A stretch of 30,504 nt of DNA from an uncultured Candidatus Saccharibacteria bacterium (GTDB lineage: Bacteria > Patescibacteriota > Saccharimonadia > Saccharimonadales > Saccharimonadaceae), in contig CALJRR010000028.1 of the NCBI GenBank assembly GCA_937976315.1, positions 1 to 30,504 on the forward strand, given 5' to 3'. Numbering within the stretch: the first letter of the stretch is position 1; each line of letters starts with the position of its first letter. The translations under genes and the position numbers were made by a program. Of this stretch, positions 7,218 to 14,807 are shown piece after piece. Under the pieces are notes generated by a model. It did no database searches. It worked only from the letters and a program-made list of their open reading frames with translations, and was not told the DNA's origin.

Positions 7218-8425
7218 AAATATTAGTAAAAAATCATTTTGAGAACGCTACTCAGGCGCTACGAGCTAATCGTGGACGAACATTTTTGACAATTGTAGGC
7301 GTAGCTATTGGCATCGCCAGCATCACCATGGTTCTATCTCTAACTGGCGGATTTAATCACCTATTCGGCGACAATTCCAATCAATCATCCGCCCCTGTTG
7401 CCATCGTTAAATCTGGCAATCAAAAAGCCGTACCGAATCTGTTGACCGAATCCGACAACACGACGACAGTCAACACACTGACTGAAACGGACGCCAGGGA
7501 TATAGGAAAAATTGCCAATACGAAAGCCGCGCCAATTGCATTTCTGCACGCTGAGCTGCGCGCCCGCGAAGGTAAAGTCGATATCCAAAACGCCGCGTTA
7601 ATCGGTAGTACAGAATCGCTAAAAGACGTCGCCAATTTGCAAATTGCTACTGGGCAATTTATTAACGACATTGGCGGAGTTGTTGTTGGTCAGCAATTGT
7701 CGGTCGATTTGTTCGGCACCGAAAGGTCCATCGGAAACGTTATTTACATCCGAAATCAACCATTGACTGTTGTTGGCGTGTTGAAGAATATTGAAAATCC
7801 AGCCAGTTATTTGGACGTGAATTTTAATAACGCCGCCATTATTCCATTGTCCGTGATAAAAAAATTCACCCAAGGCACGCCACAGATTCAGCAAATCATC
7901 GTGACTACCAAAGATCATAAAAATCTCAATTCAGTCATAAAATCGGCTGACGATATTCTGAAGAAGAATCATGATAGCGATAAGAATTATCGAATCGTTT
8001 CTGGAGAAGAGATAAATGAAAAGAAGTCTAATGTCGCGAGGTTTCTCTCGATAATCTTAACTGTCATCGGCATTATTTCTCTGTTAATCGGTGGAATAGG
8101 CGTTATGAACGTGATGCTTGTCAATGTCGCCGAGCGTCAGCGTGAAGTAGGCGTCAGACGAGCCGTAGGCGCCACAGGCTGGGATATCATCAATCAGTTC
8201 CTAATCGAGGCAGCGATCATCGGATTCCTCGGCGGAATATTGGGCTACGGCTTAGGCTTGGCGGGAGCTTATATTGCCAGCTTATACTTGCCGCTCACAC
8301 CTTATATTTATTGGCAAACAGCCGTCTTATCAATTGGACTATCAATAATCATCGGCGTAATTTCTGGCGTATATCCAGCAGCCCGCGCCACCAGACGCGA
8401 CCCAATCGAATCTCTACGATATTAA
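7214..8425 (+). CDS. MacB/FtsX-type ABC transporter permease
   Basis: Membrane partner of the preceding ATPase, 403 residues. One N-terminal membrane segment (TFLTIVGVAIGIASITMV) is followed by an extracytoplasmic MacB-PCD-like domain of about 230 residues and by three C-terminal segments: LSIILTVIGIISLLIGGIGV, an IIGFLGGILGYGLGLAGAYI-type segment, and AVLSIGLSIIIGVISGVYP. The coupling region VNVAERQREVGVRRAVGAT and the terminal PAARATRRDPIESLRY are hallmarks of FtsX-family permeases. Starts with GTG in a GTGA overlap. In MacB-type exporters such pairs move peptides, lipoproteins or antibiotics; substrate here is unknown. It ends 1 nt before the convergent isomerase gene. Confidence 0.92.
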   Translation: MKILVKNHFENATQALRANRGRTFLTIVGVAIGIASITMVLSLTGGFNHLFGDNSNQSSAPVAIVKSGNQKAVPNLLTESDNTTTVNTLTETDARDIGKIANTKAAPIAFLHAELRAREGKVDIQNAALIGSTESLKDVANLQIATGQFINDIGGVVVGQQLSVDLFGTERSIGNVIYIRNQPLTVVGVLKNIENPASYLDVNFNNAAIIPLSVIKKFTQGTPQIQQIIVTTKDHKNLNSVIKSADDILKKNHDSDKNYRIVSGEEINEKKSNVARFLSIILTVIGIISLLIGGIGVMNVMLVNVAERQREVGVRRAVGATGWDIINQFLIEAAIIGFLGGILGYGLGLAGAYIASLYLPLTPYIYWQTAVLSIGLSIIIGVISGVYPAARATRRDPIESLRY

Positions 8426-8426
8426 A

Positions 8427-9467
8427 TTAACTAAGTTCCGCTTTCAATTTTTCAACCAACTGAACTGGACCAGGATTGACTCCATTGAGAATAGCTGTGT
8501 AAATACTAGCCGCGTCAGCCAGCACCAAGCCCCACAGTAACTGCTCCATAAGAGTCTTTCCTCGAAGTTCCAGTACGTGTGCCTTTGGTCGCTTGCCACT
8601 TAACAATCGGTCGCTAAGCTCCATTCGTTCGCGGATTCTGTCCCGTTCCAAATTGCTACGAATATCAAAAACCGTAAATGGCTTCTCTATTGGATGCGAC
8701 GACCAACCTATAAACTCGTTATGATTAAATTCTGGATATTGATTCGAGAACGCCAAATTCTTCGCTGATTCATTCCAGCTAATTTTCCACTTATACGCCA
8801 GCGGCCAAGTCAATTCACCGCCAAAAACAACCAACGTCTTGCCAATTGTTAATTTCGCAATCTGCTTCGCCAAATTATCAGCTTCTGGCGTTTTGGCTGT
8901 CCAATTAGATATCTCGCCCGCCAACCAATCAGCACTATTTTTCACCTGATCGTACAAATCATTATCAATAATCCAAAAATGTTGTAATAATTTCAACAAT
9001 CCTCGCAGATGGTAAACCGTCGACATTCGCGGTTGCGCGCCAGCTGGAACTTGAGCGTAAGTTACGTTGTCATTTTTCGCTCGCTCAATCAACGCTCCGC
9101 CAGTCGACATAGCCGCCAAACACGCCTTCTTCTCCAACGCTTGCTGATAGCAGCTCAGAGTTTCCTCGGTATTGCCCGAATGACTAACCGCAATAACCAA
9201 CGTTTCCTCGCTCACAAATCCCGGCAAATCATAGCCCTTCACCACTTCAAGTGGAATATGCAACCAGCCCGCGGTCAAAACTCGAACCATATCAGCCGCC
9301 AAAGCCGAACCGCCCATTCCCGCAATCACGATATTCTTAAAATCTCGACGCTGATTCGCACCTTCGTGGATCGACACTTCATATCGAGCTTGTTCTGGAA
9401 TATTCAAAACGCCGCTTAAAACGTCGCCTGGATCATATTGTTTTATCACATTCATATCATCTAACAT
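8427..9467 (-). CDS. Bifunctional phosphoglucose/phosphomannose isomerase (SIS-domain)
   Basis: Interconverts glucose-6-phosphate or mannose-6-phosphate with fructose-6-phosphate in the cytoplasm. The 346 residues match the archaeal/bacterial PGI/PMI family: first SIS domain with IVIAGMGGSALAADM (45-59) and the phosphosugar loop SHSGNTEET, second SIS domain with VVFGGE and the conserved PEFNHNEFIGW segment holding the catalytic Glu and His. The ATG at 9467 is preceded by AAGGAG with 6 nt spacing. Converges with the ABC permease gene with a 1-nt gap and no visible terminator between them. It could link exogenous or recycled sugars to peptidoglycan precursor synthesis; that is inference. Confidence 0.9.
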   Translation of the reverse strand: MLDDMNVIKQYDPGDVLSGVLNIPEQARYEVSIHEGANQRRDFKNIVIAGMGGSALAADMVRVLTAGWLHIPLEVVKGYDLPGFVSEETLVIAVSHSGNTEETLSCYQQALEKKACLAAMSTGGALIERAKNDNVTYAQVPAGAQPRMSTVYHLRGLLKLLQHFWIIDNDLYDQVKNSADWLAGEISNWTAKTPEADNLAKQIAKLTIGKTLVVFGGELTWPLAYKWKISWNESAKNLAFSNQYPEFNHNEFIGWSSHPIEKPFTVFDIRSNLERDRIRERMELSDRLLSGKRPKAHVLELRGKTLMEQLLWGLVLADAASIYTAILNGVNPGPVQLVEKLKAELS

Positions 9468-9544
9468 CTTGCGCTCCTTGATTAACTCATGTTATAGTGT
9501 AACATATATAAGCTTAAACAATTTAATATATAAGGTGGGTTATA

Positions 9545-10060
9545 ATGGATTCTCAAGCTAATCAATCATTCAGTGACGACCAAGAACTGGCTAAGGTATT
9601 AGCTGGCGTGTCACAAGGTACAGACAATAATTTACAATTCGAAGAGACAAATGCTACAGCTTCACCTGTAATTAATCCTGCAACCATCTCACCAGATCCT
9701 GTTACTACAGATTCAGACGACAGTCAGAAGTCTGTCGAAGCTACAGTAGAATCTACTGCTCCAGAGCCAGTTGTGCCAACTCCAACAGTCAGCGCACCAG
9801 CTCCAGCTACAGCCGCAGATCCTGCGCTTGATACGATTAAGCAAACTGCCTTGAACGAGTTGCGTCCATTAGTCGACAAGCTGGACGTTTCTCCAGAAGA
9901 AAAGTTTGATACTTACCTATTACTTCTTCGCTCTACGGACGATAAAACTCTGATCGCGCCAGCACACGACGCTGCCGTAGCTATTGTTGACGAAGCTCGC
10001 CGCGCTCAGGCTCTCCTGGATATCATTAAAGAAATCGACTATTTCTCAAATCCTCGTTAA
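9545..10060 (+). CDS. Unknown protein with disordered Pro/Thr-rich N-terminus
   Basis: Not recognised. 171 residues: the first about 95 are acidic and rich in Ser, Thr, Pro and Ala (EPVVPTPTVSAPAPATA) and probably unfolded; residues 96-171 look like a compact helical domain (LDTIKQTALNELRPLVDKLD, then EEKFDTYLLLLRSTDDKTLI). No signal peptide or membrane segment, so probably cytoplasmic. AAGGTGG lies about 5 nt before the ATG. It is followed by a bidirectional terminator shared with groEL. The domain length and helical pattern might serve protein-protein contacts, but no function can be assigned. Confidence 0.75.
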   Translation: MDSQANQSFSDDQELAKVLAGVSQGTDNNLQFEETNATASPVINPATISPDPVTTDSDDSQKSVEATVESTAPEPVVPTPTVSAPAPATAADPALDTIKQTALNELRPLVDKLDVSPEEKFDTYLLLLRSTDDKTLIAPAHDAAVAIVDEARRAQALLDIIKEIDYFSNPR

Positions 10061-10077
10061 TTCATTCCTCCAAAATA

Positions 10078-10107
10078 AAAACCCGCCATTTTCGGCGGGA
10101 TTTTTAT
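10078..10107. terminator. Bidirectional rho-independent terminator
   Basis: CCCGCC (10082-10087), loop ATTTTC, GGCGGG (10094-10099), with an A-run before and a T-run after. It ends the unknown gene on the plus strand and groEL on the minus strand. Confidence 0.9.
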
Positions 10108-10121
10108 TGCTCGGGGCAGAT

Positions 10122-11765
10122 TTACATCATACCCATTCCTGGCATACCGCCAGGAGCAGCTGCAACTTCAGCCTCTGGAATATCAACCACCAAAGCGCCC
10201 ATAGTTGCCGCAGTTGATGCAATTGATACTGCATTTTGAACAGCTTCTTTAGTCACACGAGCTGGATCAATCACACCAGCCTTCTTCACGTCAATCAGAC
10301 CATCTTCTGGCTTCATAACGTTAACGCCGAATCCAGGTTTGCCAGATTCAACTTGAGCAAGCAGCGCGTCGGCATTCAACCCAGCATTTTTCATAATCTG
10401 TAGGAATGGTTGCTTCAAAGCGTCTTTCAAGATCTGTCGACCGACCGACAAACTATCCGCGCCGCTAACTTTTAGATTGCCAGCCAAATTGACCAAAGTT
10501 ACGCCACCACCAGCGACAATTCCCTCAGCCAAAGCCGCCTTAGTAGCCGCCACTGCATCATCAACGCGGAACTTCTTTTCGTCAATTTCCGTCTCAGTCG
10601 CGCCGCCAACCTTAATAACCGCAACCTTGCCAGATAGCGCTGCGGCACGCTTGTCGAATTGCTCTTTTTCATACTCGCTAGAAGCATTTTCTGAAAGCGA
10701 TTTAATCTCAGCAATTCGCTCCTTCACACCTGAAGGCTTGCCCGCGCCTTCGATAATTGTCGTTTCGTCTTTTCCAACAATCACCTTACGTGCCGATCCT
10801 AAAACTTCCAAGCCAGCGTTTTCGAATGTCAATCCGTGATCTTCAGAAATCACAGTTGCGCCAGTCAACACGGCGATGTCACGAAGAACATCTTTGCGGC
10901 GATCACCGAAACTTGGCGCCTTAACAGCTACGGTATTAAATACGCCCTTCAATTTGTTCAAGACCAAAATACTCAAAGCCTCACCTTCAACTTCGTCAGC
11001 AATCAAAACTACGTCCTTTTTACCGCTTTGTGCCAATTTTTCCAACATCGGCAAGAATTCTTGAACGCTAGAAATCTTCTTGTCGGTAATCAAAATTGCT
11101 GGCTTTTCGTACACAGCCTCCTGGCGACCCGCGTCAGTAACAAAGAACGGACTCACCCAACCCTTGTCCAAGCTAAAACCTTCGACAACCTCAGCTTCTA
11201 GCTCCAAGCCTTGACCAGCCTCAACAGTAACTACGCCGTCTTTACCGACTTTCTCAATCACGCCAGCGATCAATTTACCAATTTCCGCATCTCCCGCCGA
11301 AATCGTAGCAACTTCAGCCACGCGGTCAGACTTGCCTTCAATCGGCTCAGCCAATTTGTTCAATTCTTTAACAATTTCCGCGCCAGCTTGCTCGATGCCT
11401 TTCCTAAGTTCCATCGGATTATGTCCAGCCGCGATCAATCGATTCGCCTCTTTCAAAATTGAGTACGTCAACACCGTTACAGTCGTCGTGCCGTCGCCTG
11501 CTTGCTTGTTCAAGTTCTTAGCAGCCTGCTTGATTAAATCGGCACCGACTTTGTATCCCAGCGTTTCGTCATCATTTTCTGGCAATTCAATTCCTTCAGC
11601 CACAGTTACGCCGTCATGAGTAACTGTCGGACCGCCAAAACCCTTCGCAATCACAACATTGCGACCCTTTGGACCGTAAGTTACCTTAACTGCGTCGTAT
11701 AGCGATTTAGCACCGCCAAGCACGCGATTTCGCGCATCGTCATCATAAAAAACTTTTTTTGCCAT
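10122..11765 (-). CDS. groL: Chaperonin GroEL (60 kDa)
   Basis: Forms the double-ring folding chamber with GroES in the cytoplasm. 547 residues, the normal length, beginning AKKVFYDDDARNRVLGG and ending in the flexible GGMPGMGMM tail. The ATP site is evident in VTYGPKGRNVV and the VVAGDGTTT-type block QAGDGTTTVTVL; the TVxxxxG hinge and the ALAEGIVAGGGV segment are also present. The ATG at 11765 has GGGGAG about 9 nt upstream; an upstream in-frame ATG (11792) would overlap groES and is not needed. 16 nt separate it from groES, so the two form one operon under the CIRCE-controlled promoter. Ends before a bidirectional terminator. Confidence 0.97.
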   Translation of the reverse strand: MAKKVFYDDDARNRVLGGAKSLYDAVKVTYGPKGRNVVIAKGFGGPTVTHDGVTVAEGIELPENDDETLGYKVGADLIKQAAKNLNKQAGDGTTTVTVLTYSILKEANRLIAAGHNPMELRKGIEQAGAEIVKELNKLAEPIEGKSDRVAEVATISAGDAEIGKLIAGVIEKVGKDGVVTVEAGQGLELEAEVVEGFSLDKGWVSPFFVTDAGRQEAVYEKPAILITDKKISSVQEFLPMLEKLAQSGKKDVVLIADEVEGEALSILVLNKLKGVFNTVAVKAPSFGDRRKDVLRDIAVLTGATVISEDHGLTFENAGLEVLGSARKVIVGKDETTIIEGAGKPSGVKERIAEIKSLSENASSEYEKEQFDKRAAALSGKVAVIKVGGATETEIDEKKFRVDDAVAATKAALAEGIVAGGGVTLVNLAGNLKVSGADSLSVGRQILKDALKQPFLQIMKNAGLNADALLAQVESGKPGFGVNVMKPEDGLIDVKKAGVIDPARVTKEAVQNAVSIASTAATMGALVVDIPEAEVAAAPGGMPGMGMM

Positions 11766-11781
11766 AATTAAACTCCCCTTT

Positions 11782-12051
11782 TTATCCAACAACCGTTGCT
11801 AAAATATCTTCTTCGCGAACAACCAAATATTCCGTGCCGTCAATTTTCAAATCCGTAGTCGAATATTCCTTATAGACAATCCGATCGCCGACTTTGACGT
11901 TCTTCACATCGCCGCCAACTGCTTTAACTTCCGCAACTACTGGCTTTTCTTTAGCGTTATCAGGCAAGTAAATTCCGCTCGCTGTCTGAGTCTTTGCTTC
12001 TTCACGCACCGCTACAACACGGTCGCCAAGAGGCTTAATAGGTGTACTCAC
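11782..12051 (-). CDS. groS: Co-chaperonin GroES (10 kDa)
   Basis: Lid of the GroEL chamber, 89 residues, which fits the family (about 95). Starts STPIKPLGDRVVAVREEA, has the mobile loop TQTASGIYLPDNAKEKP and ends YLVVREEDILATVVG. The GTG at 12051 is preferred over the in-frame ATG at 12063 because GGAGG lies 5 nt before the GTG, whereas that same GGAGG would fall inside the gene with the ATG start. First gene of the groESL operon; the CIRCE operator lies about 50 nt upstream. Confidence 0.95.
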   Translation of the reverse strand: MSTPIKPLGDRVVAVREEAKTQTASGIYLPDNAKEKPVVAEVKAVGGDVKNVKVGDRIVYKEYSTTDLKIDGTEYLVVREEDILATVVG

Positions 12052-12081
12052 GTTATCCTCCATTTCGTTAACAACGTATCT

Positions 12082-12124
12082 ATTGTAACGCATTAATTTA
12101 GCACTCGTCAAGTGTGAGTGCTAA
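12082..12124 (-). promoter_or_regulatory. groES promoter with CIRCE operator (HrcA)
   Basis: TTAGCACTC-N9-GAGTGCTAA at 12098-12124 is a perfect CIRCE element. On the minus strand a TTGACG -35 (12111-12106), 18-bp spacer and TACAAT -10 (12087-12082) overlap it, so HrcA binding would block the polymerase. hrcA itself is not in the window. Confidence 0.95.
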
Positions 12125-12147
12125 ATTTCCGTATTTGTCCGCTTGCT

Positions 12148-12558
12148 TTAATCAATTACTAGTTCAAGCTGATCCGGACCCAACGTGTCGTCACCATCAA
12201 ATTGCGGCATATCGTCACTGTCGCTATCACCGTAATCAAACAGAGCTGCCATTGGATCTTGGGTATGCGGCAGCGATCCCTCCGACGATGAAGATAGGCG
12301 TCTTTGAATCCTGCCCGTTCTTATAACTTCTTTAATAGCAACCCGGCCTAAAACCTGCAGCCGATCATCGGTTGTAATCACTTCAGCATAAAAATCAGCC
12401 TCAAGCTCTTCAGGTTCATCGCCTCTTCTGGCTGCTAATTCATCACCAAGGTCTTCCCTTAATGTTAACCGTAATTTTGCCCCAGTCAAAGGCCGTTCGC
12501 GCAGCATCGCGTCTAATTCCTCCGCATTAGACGGACTAACAATTCTATAAGAATCCAT
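12148..12558 (-). CDS. Unknown acidic protein downstream of PD-(D/E)xK-like gene
   Basis: Not recognised. 136 residues without signal peptide or membrane segment. Residues 1-80 look folded (alternating strands such as AKLRLTLREDLGDEL and RLQVLGRVAIKEVIR); the last about 50 are very acidic and low-complexity (DYGDSDSDDMPQFDGDD). It lies 15 nt after the 286-residue gene on the same strand and is probably co-transcribed with it. AAAGGA just before the ATG is close to the start codon. An acidic tail next to a possible nuclease might suggest a DNA-mimic or inhibitor, but this is speculation. Confidence 0.65.
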   Translation of the reverse strand: MDSYRIVSPSNAEELDAMLRERPLTGAKLRLTLREDLGDELAARRGDEPEELEADFYAEVITTDDRLQVLGRVAIKEVIRTGRIQRRLSSSSEGSLPHTQDPMAALFDYGDSDSDDMPQFDGDDTLGPDQLELVID

Positions 12559-12573
12559 TTCCTTTACTACATC

Positions 12574-13434
12574 CTATCTATAAAATTTAATTACATTATT
12601 ATCTGCAGACACGTATCCAATAGCTCTATCCATCACCGCCCGAAAATACTCCTGCCTTGACTCAATCTGTTTTCTACTAGGAATTAAGCCATCGCCAAAA
12701 TCGCTGTTTTTGAATCCCGACCAAATTGCAACGTAATCTCCCCGATCACTATACCAGCGAGCCCGCCTATTCGCTTCTTCAGCATTTTGCTGGCTTGATT
12801 TTATATCAATTCCTAACGTCACGCCGCGATATGTCACGATAATATCCTTACCATAAAACTCCTCCTTAGCGCTAGCCCCGTCAATTCCACAGACTTCAGG
12901 CAAAGAACTCAACACGCTCTCGGCAGCAATTTCATGGCGCATACCATTAATAGCAATTCCCGCAGTATTCTCTGCATAAGCAATCTCCTCCTTACTATAT
13001 CCAGCATATAGTAAAGTTCCGCTGACAAAGCGCTTTATTTGAGACATGGTAGTATATTGCTCAGTGTCAATCATTTCACGTACTGTCTTATTAAACGCCA
13101 CCACTGGCTCAAGGGTTTTTATTCTTTCCCTTCGCGTCATCTTATCCCTATGCTTATCTAGTTTCTGCTGAGCTTTTAGCCAATCAGGCAGAATTGCCAT
13201 CAGCTCTAGTTGGCGCATTTCATCACTTTTCGTTGCTTCATATCGAGCACCTTTCCGTTCTTTAACTCTATCGACAATCTTCGGCGCAGCGCTCAATGCA
13301 GCTCCCACCAATGCCACCCTTCCAGCTTTCCGCCTATCTAGGGTTGACGCTTCTTTCAAAAATTCATTTGTCTGAGTGATCGCGTTAATGATTTCACCTG
13401 GCGATCTCTGTGCTCTCAGTCTATCATGAGTCAT
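12574..13434 (-). CDS. Unknown protein with PD-(D/E)xK-like C-terminal half
   Basis: 286 residues. The N-terminal half is helical and basic (DRRKAGRV, KLDKHRDKMTRRERIK). The C-terminal half has the pattern of the PD-(D/E)xK nuclease fold: E168 in a helix (GMRHEIAAESVL), D197 in GKDIIVTY, then D210-I-K212 at the end of the next strand (GVTLGIDIKSS), followed by a helix. A DNA- or RNA-processing role is therefore possible, or the fold may be used for binding only. The start at 13434 fits a TATTAT -10 ending 7 nt before the ATG. Divergent from the murF-like gene, with only 83 nt between them. Probably forms an operon with the acidic protein downstream. Confidence 0.7.
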   Translation of the reverse strand: MTHDRLRAQRSPGEIINAITQTNEFLKEASTLDRRKAGRVALVGAALSAAPKIVDRVKERKGARYEATKSDEMRQLELMAILPDWLKAQQKLDKHRDKMTRRERIKTLEPVVAFNKTVREMIDTEQYTTMSQIKRFVSGTLLYAGYSKEEIAYAENTAGIAINGMRHEIAAESVLSSLPEVCGIDGASAKEEFYGKDIIVTYRGVTLGIDIKSSQQNAEEANRRARWYSDRGDYVAIWSGFKNSDFGDGLIPSRKQIESRQEYFRAVMDRAIGYVSADNNVIKFYR

Positions 13435-13441
13435 AACTGCT

Positions 13442-13511
13442 ATAATACCATAAAATCATTAAAAATGCAACCTCGCACCCTTCTCCCTACTATCTCTCAA
13501 TCTGTTATAAT
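13442..13511. promoter_or_regulatory. Divergent leaderless promoters
   Basis: Minus strand: TGG-TATTAT (13447-13442), 7 nt before the ATG of the PD-(D/E)xK-like gene. Plus strand: TATAAT (13506-13511), 6 nt before the murF-like ATG. Neither gene has a visible Shine-Dalgarno, so both transcripts are probably leaderless. Confidence 0.6.
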
Positions 13512-13517
13512 AACTCC

Positions 13518-14807
13518 ATGCAATTATTCAAACATCTCTTAGAAACAATTCTCGGCTCTTATGTAAAAAAATATCTTAAATCTCACCCTGACGCCAAACT
13601 AATTGCTGTAGTCGGCAGTGTTGGTAAAACTAGCGTAAAATCAGCAACCGCCACTGTTCTATCAGAAAAATTCACCGTGCGCCATAGTCGTGGCAATTTG
13701 AACACAACCTTAAGTGCGCCGCTGGAAATCTTAGGCGTAGACGGACCAAAAAACGCCAAATCTCCCCTAGCCTGGCTAAAAGTCTTCTCCGCGGCACACG
13801 CCAGCATAAAAAACCCCGAATCGCCAGATATAATCATTCAAGAATGTGGTATTGATTGCCCTGGTGAAATGGCTACTTTTATGCGCTATATCAAACCCGA
13901 CATTGCCATAATTACCTCTGTTGCTCCTGAGCATATGGAGTTTTTCAAAAATATGGATACGGTAGCTCATGAAGAGTTGTCCATCAGCCAAGTCTCTAAA
14001 AAAACCATCTTCAACCTTCACGATATCGATGAAAAATATCATAATCTCATAGTTGGAAATCGCGTAAGTTACGGCGATGAATCCGCCGACGTTTTCCTGC
14101 AAATTAAAAAGACTACAGACACTGGTTGTATAGTCAATTTAAGACACTCCGAGGGAACTTCTCAGGACATAAATATTTCTGTATTGGGCAAACATAATAT
14201 TCGCTCAATCACTGGCGCGGCAGCGGCAGGATTAGCTTGCGGAATGAATATTGAAGAAGTTGCAGCGGCTCTAACAAAAATCAAACCAGTTTCAGGTAGA
14301 ATGAATATTTTACGTGGCATACGCGGCTGCACACTACTGGACGACACTTACAACGCCAGTCCTATTGCCATGGAAAATTCGCTAAAAACACTCTATTCCA
14401 TCTCTGCTAATCACAAGATTGCCGTATTGGGAGATATGAATGAACTGGGCGAAACATCCGAATCAGAGCATAAAAAAATCGGCGAAATTTGCGACCCAAG
14501 CCAATTGGAGTCGCTTATTACTGTTGGCAAAATGTCAAAAAAACACCTCGCACCAATCGCTGAAAAAAATGGCTGTAAAGTAATTTCTTTTGACACGGCG
14601 CTTGAAGCTGGAGAATTCCTGAAAAATAGCGACATTAAAGATACGACAATTCTATTCAAAGGCTCACAGGGCGACATTTACCTTGAAGACGCCGTGAAAG
14701 AATTGCTGCTTGACCCAAATGATGCAGAAAAATTAGTTCGTCAATCACAAAGCTGGAAACAGATTAAAGCGAAATTTTACGACTCTTTTTCTCAATCTCA
14801 GAAATAA
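13518..14807 (+). CDS. murF: MurF-like Mur ligase (UDP-MurNAc-tripeptide-D-Ala-D-Ala ligase)
   Basis: Predicted to add the D-Ala-D-Ala dipeptide in cytoplasmic peptidoglycan precursor synthesis. Of 429 residues, the ATP P-loop (VVGSVGKTSVK, 31-41) comes after only about 26 residues; in typical MurF it follows about 100, so the N-terminal UDP-binding domain is missing or reduced. The central domain has GNLNTTLSAPLEIL, and DDTYNASPIAMENSL matches the MurF-specific DDTYNANP block; GRMNIL and the C-terminal VLGDMNELGE also fit MurF. Assignment to MurF rather than another Mur ligase rests on these. TATAAT 6 nt before the ATG suggests a leaderless message. Its 3' end overlaps the convergent murE-like gene by 44 bp. 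Confidence 0.85.
   Translation: MQLFKHLLETILGSYVKKYLKSHPDAKLIAVVGSVGKTSVKSATATVLSEKFTVRHSRGNLNTTLSAPLEILGVDGPKNAKSPLAWLKVFSAAHASIKNPESPDIIIQECGIDCPGEMATFMRYIKPDIAIITSVAPEHMEFFKNMDTVAHEELSISQVSKKTIFNLHDIDEKYHNLIVGNRVSYGDESADVFLQIKKTTDTGCIVNLRHSEGTSQDINISVLGKHNIRSITGAAAAGLACGMNIEEVAAALTKIKPVSGRMNILRGIRGCTLLDDTYNASPIAMENSLKTLYSISANHKIAVLGDMNELGETSESEHKKIGEICDPSQLESLITVGKMSKKHLAPIAEKNGCKVISFDTALEAGEFLKNSDIKDTTILFKGSQGDIYLEDAVKELLLDPNDAEKLVRQSQSWKQIKAKFYDSFSQSQK

Noticed and set aside
10477..11619. Plus-strand open frames across groEL
   Set aside because: Antisense shadows of a highly conserved gene; no promoter or ribosome site was seen.
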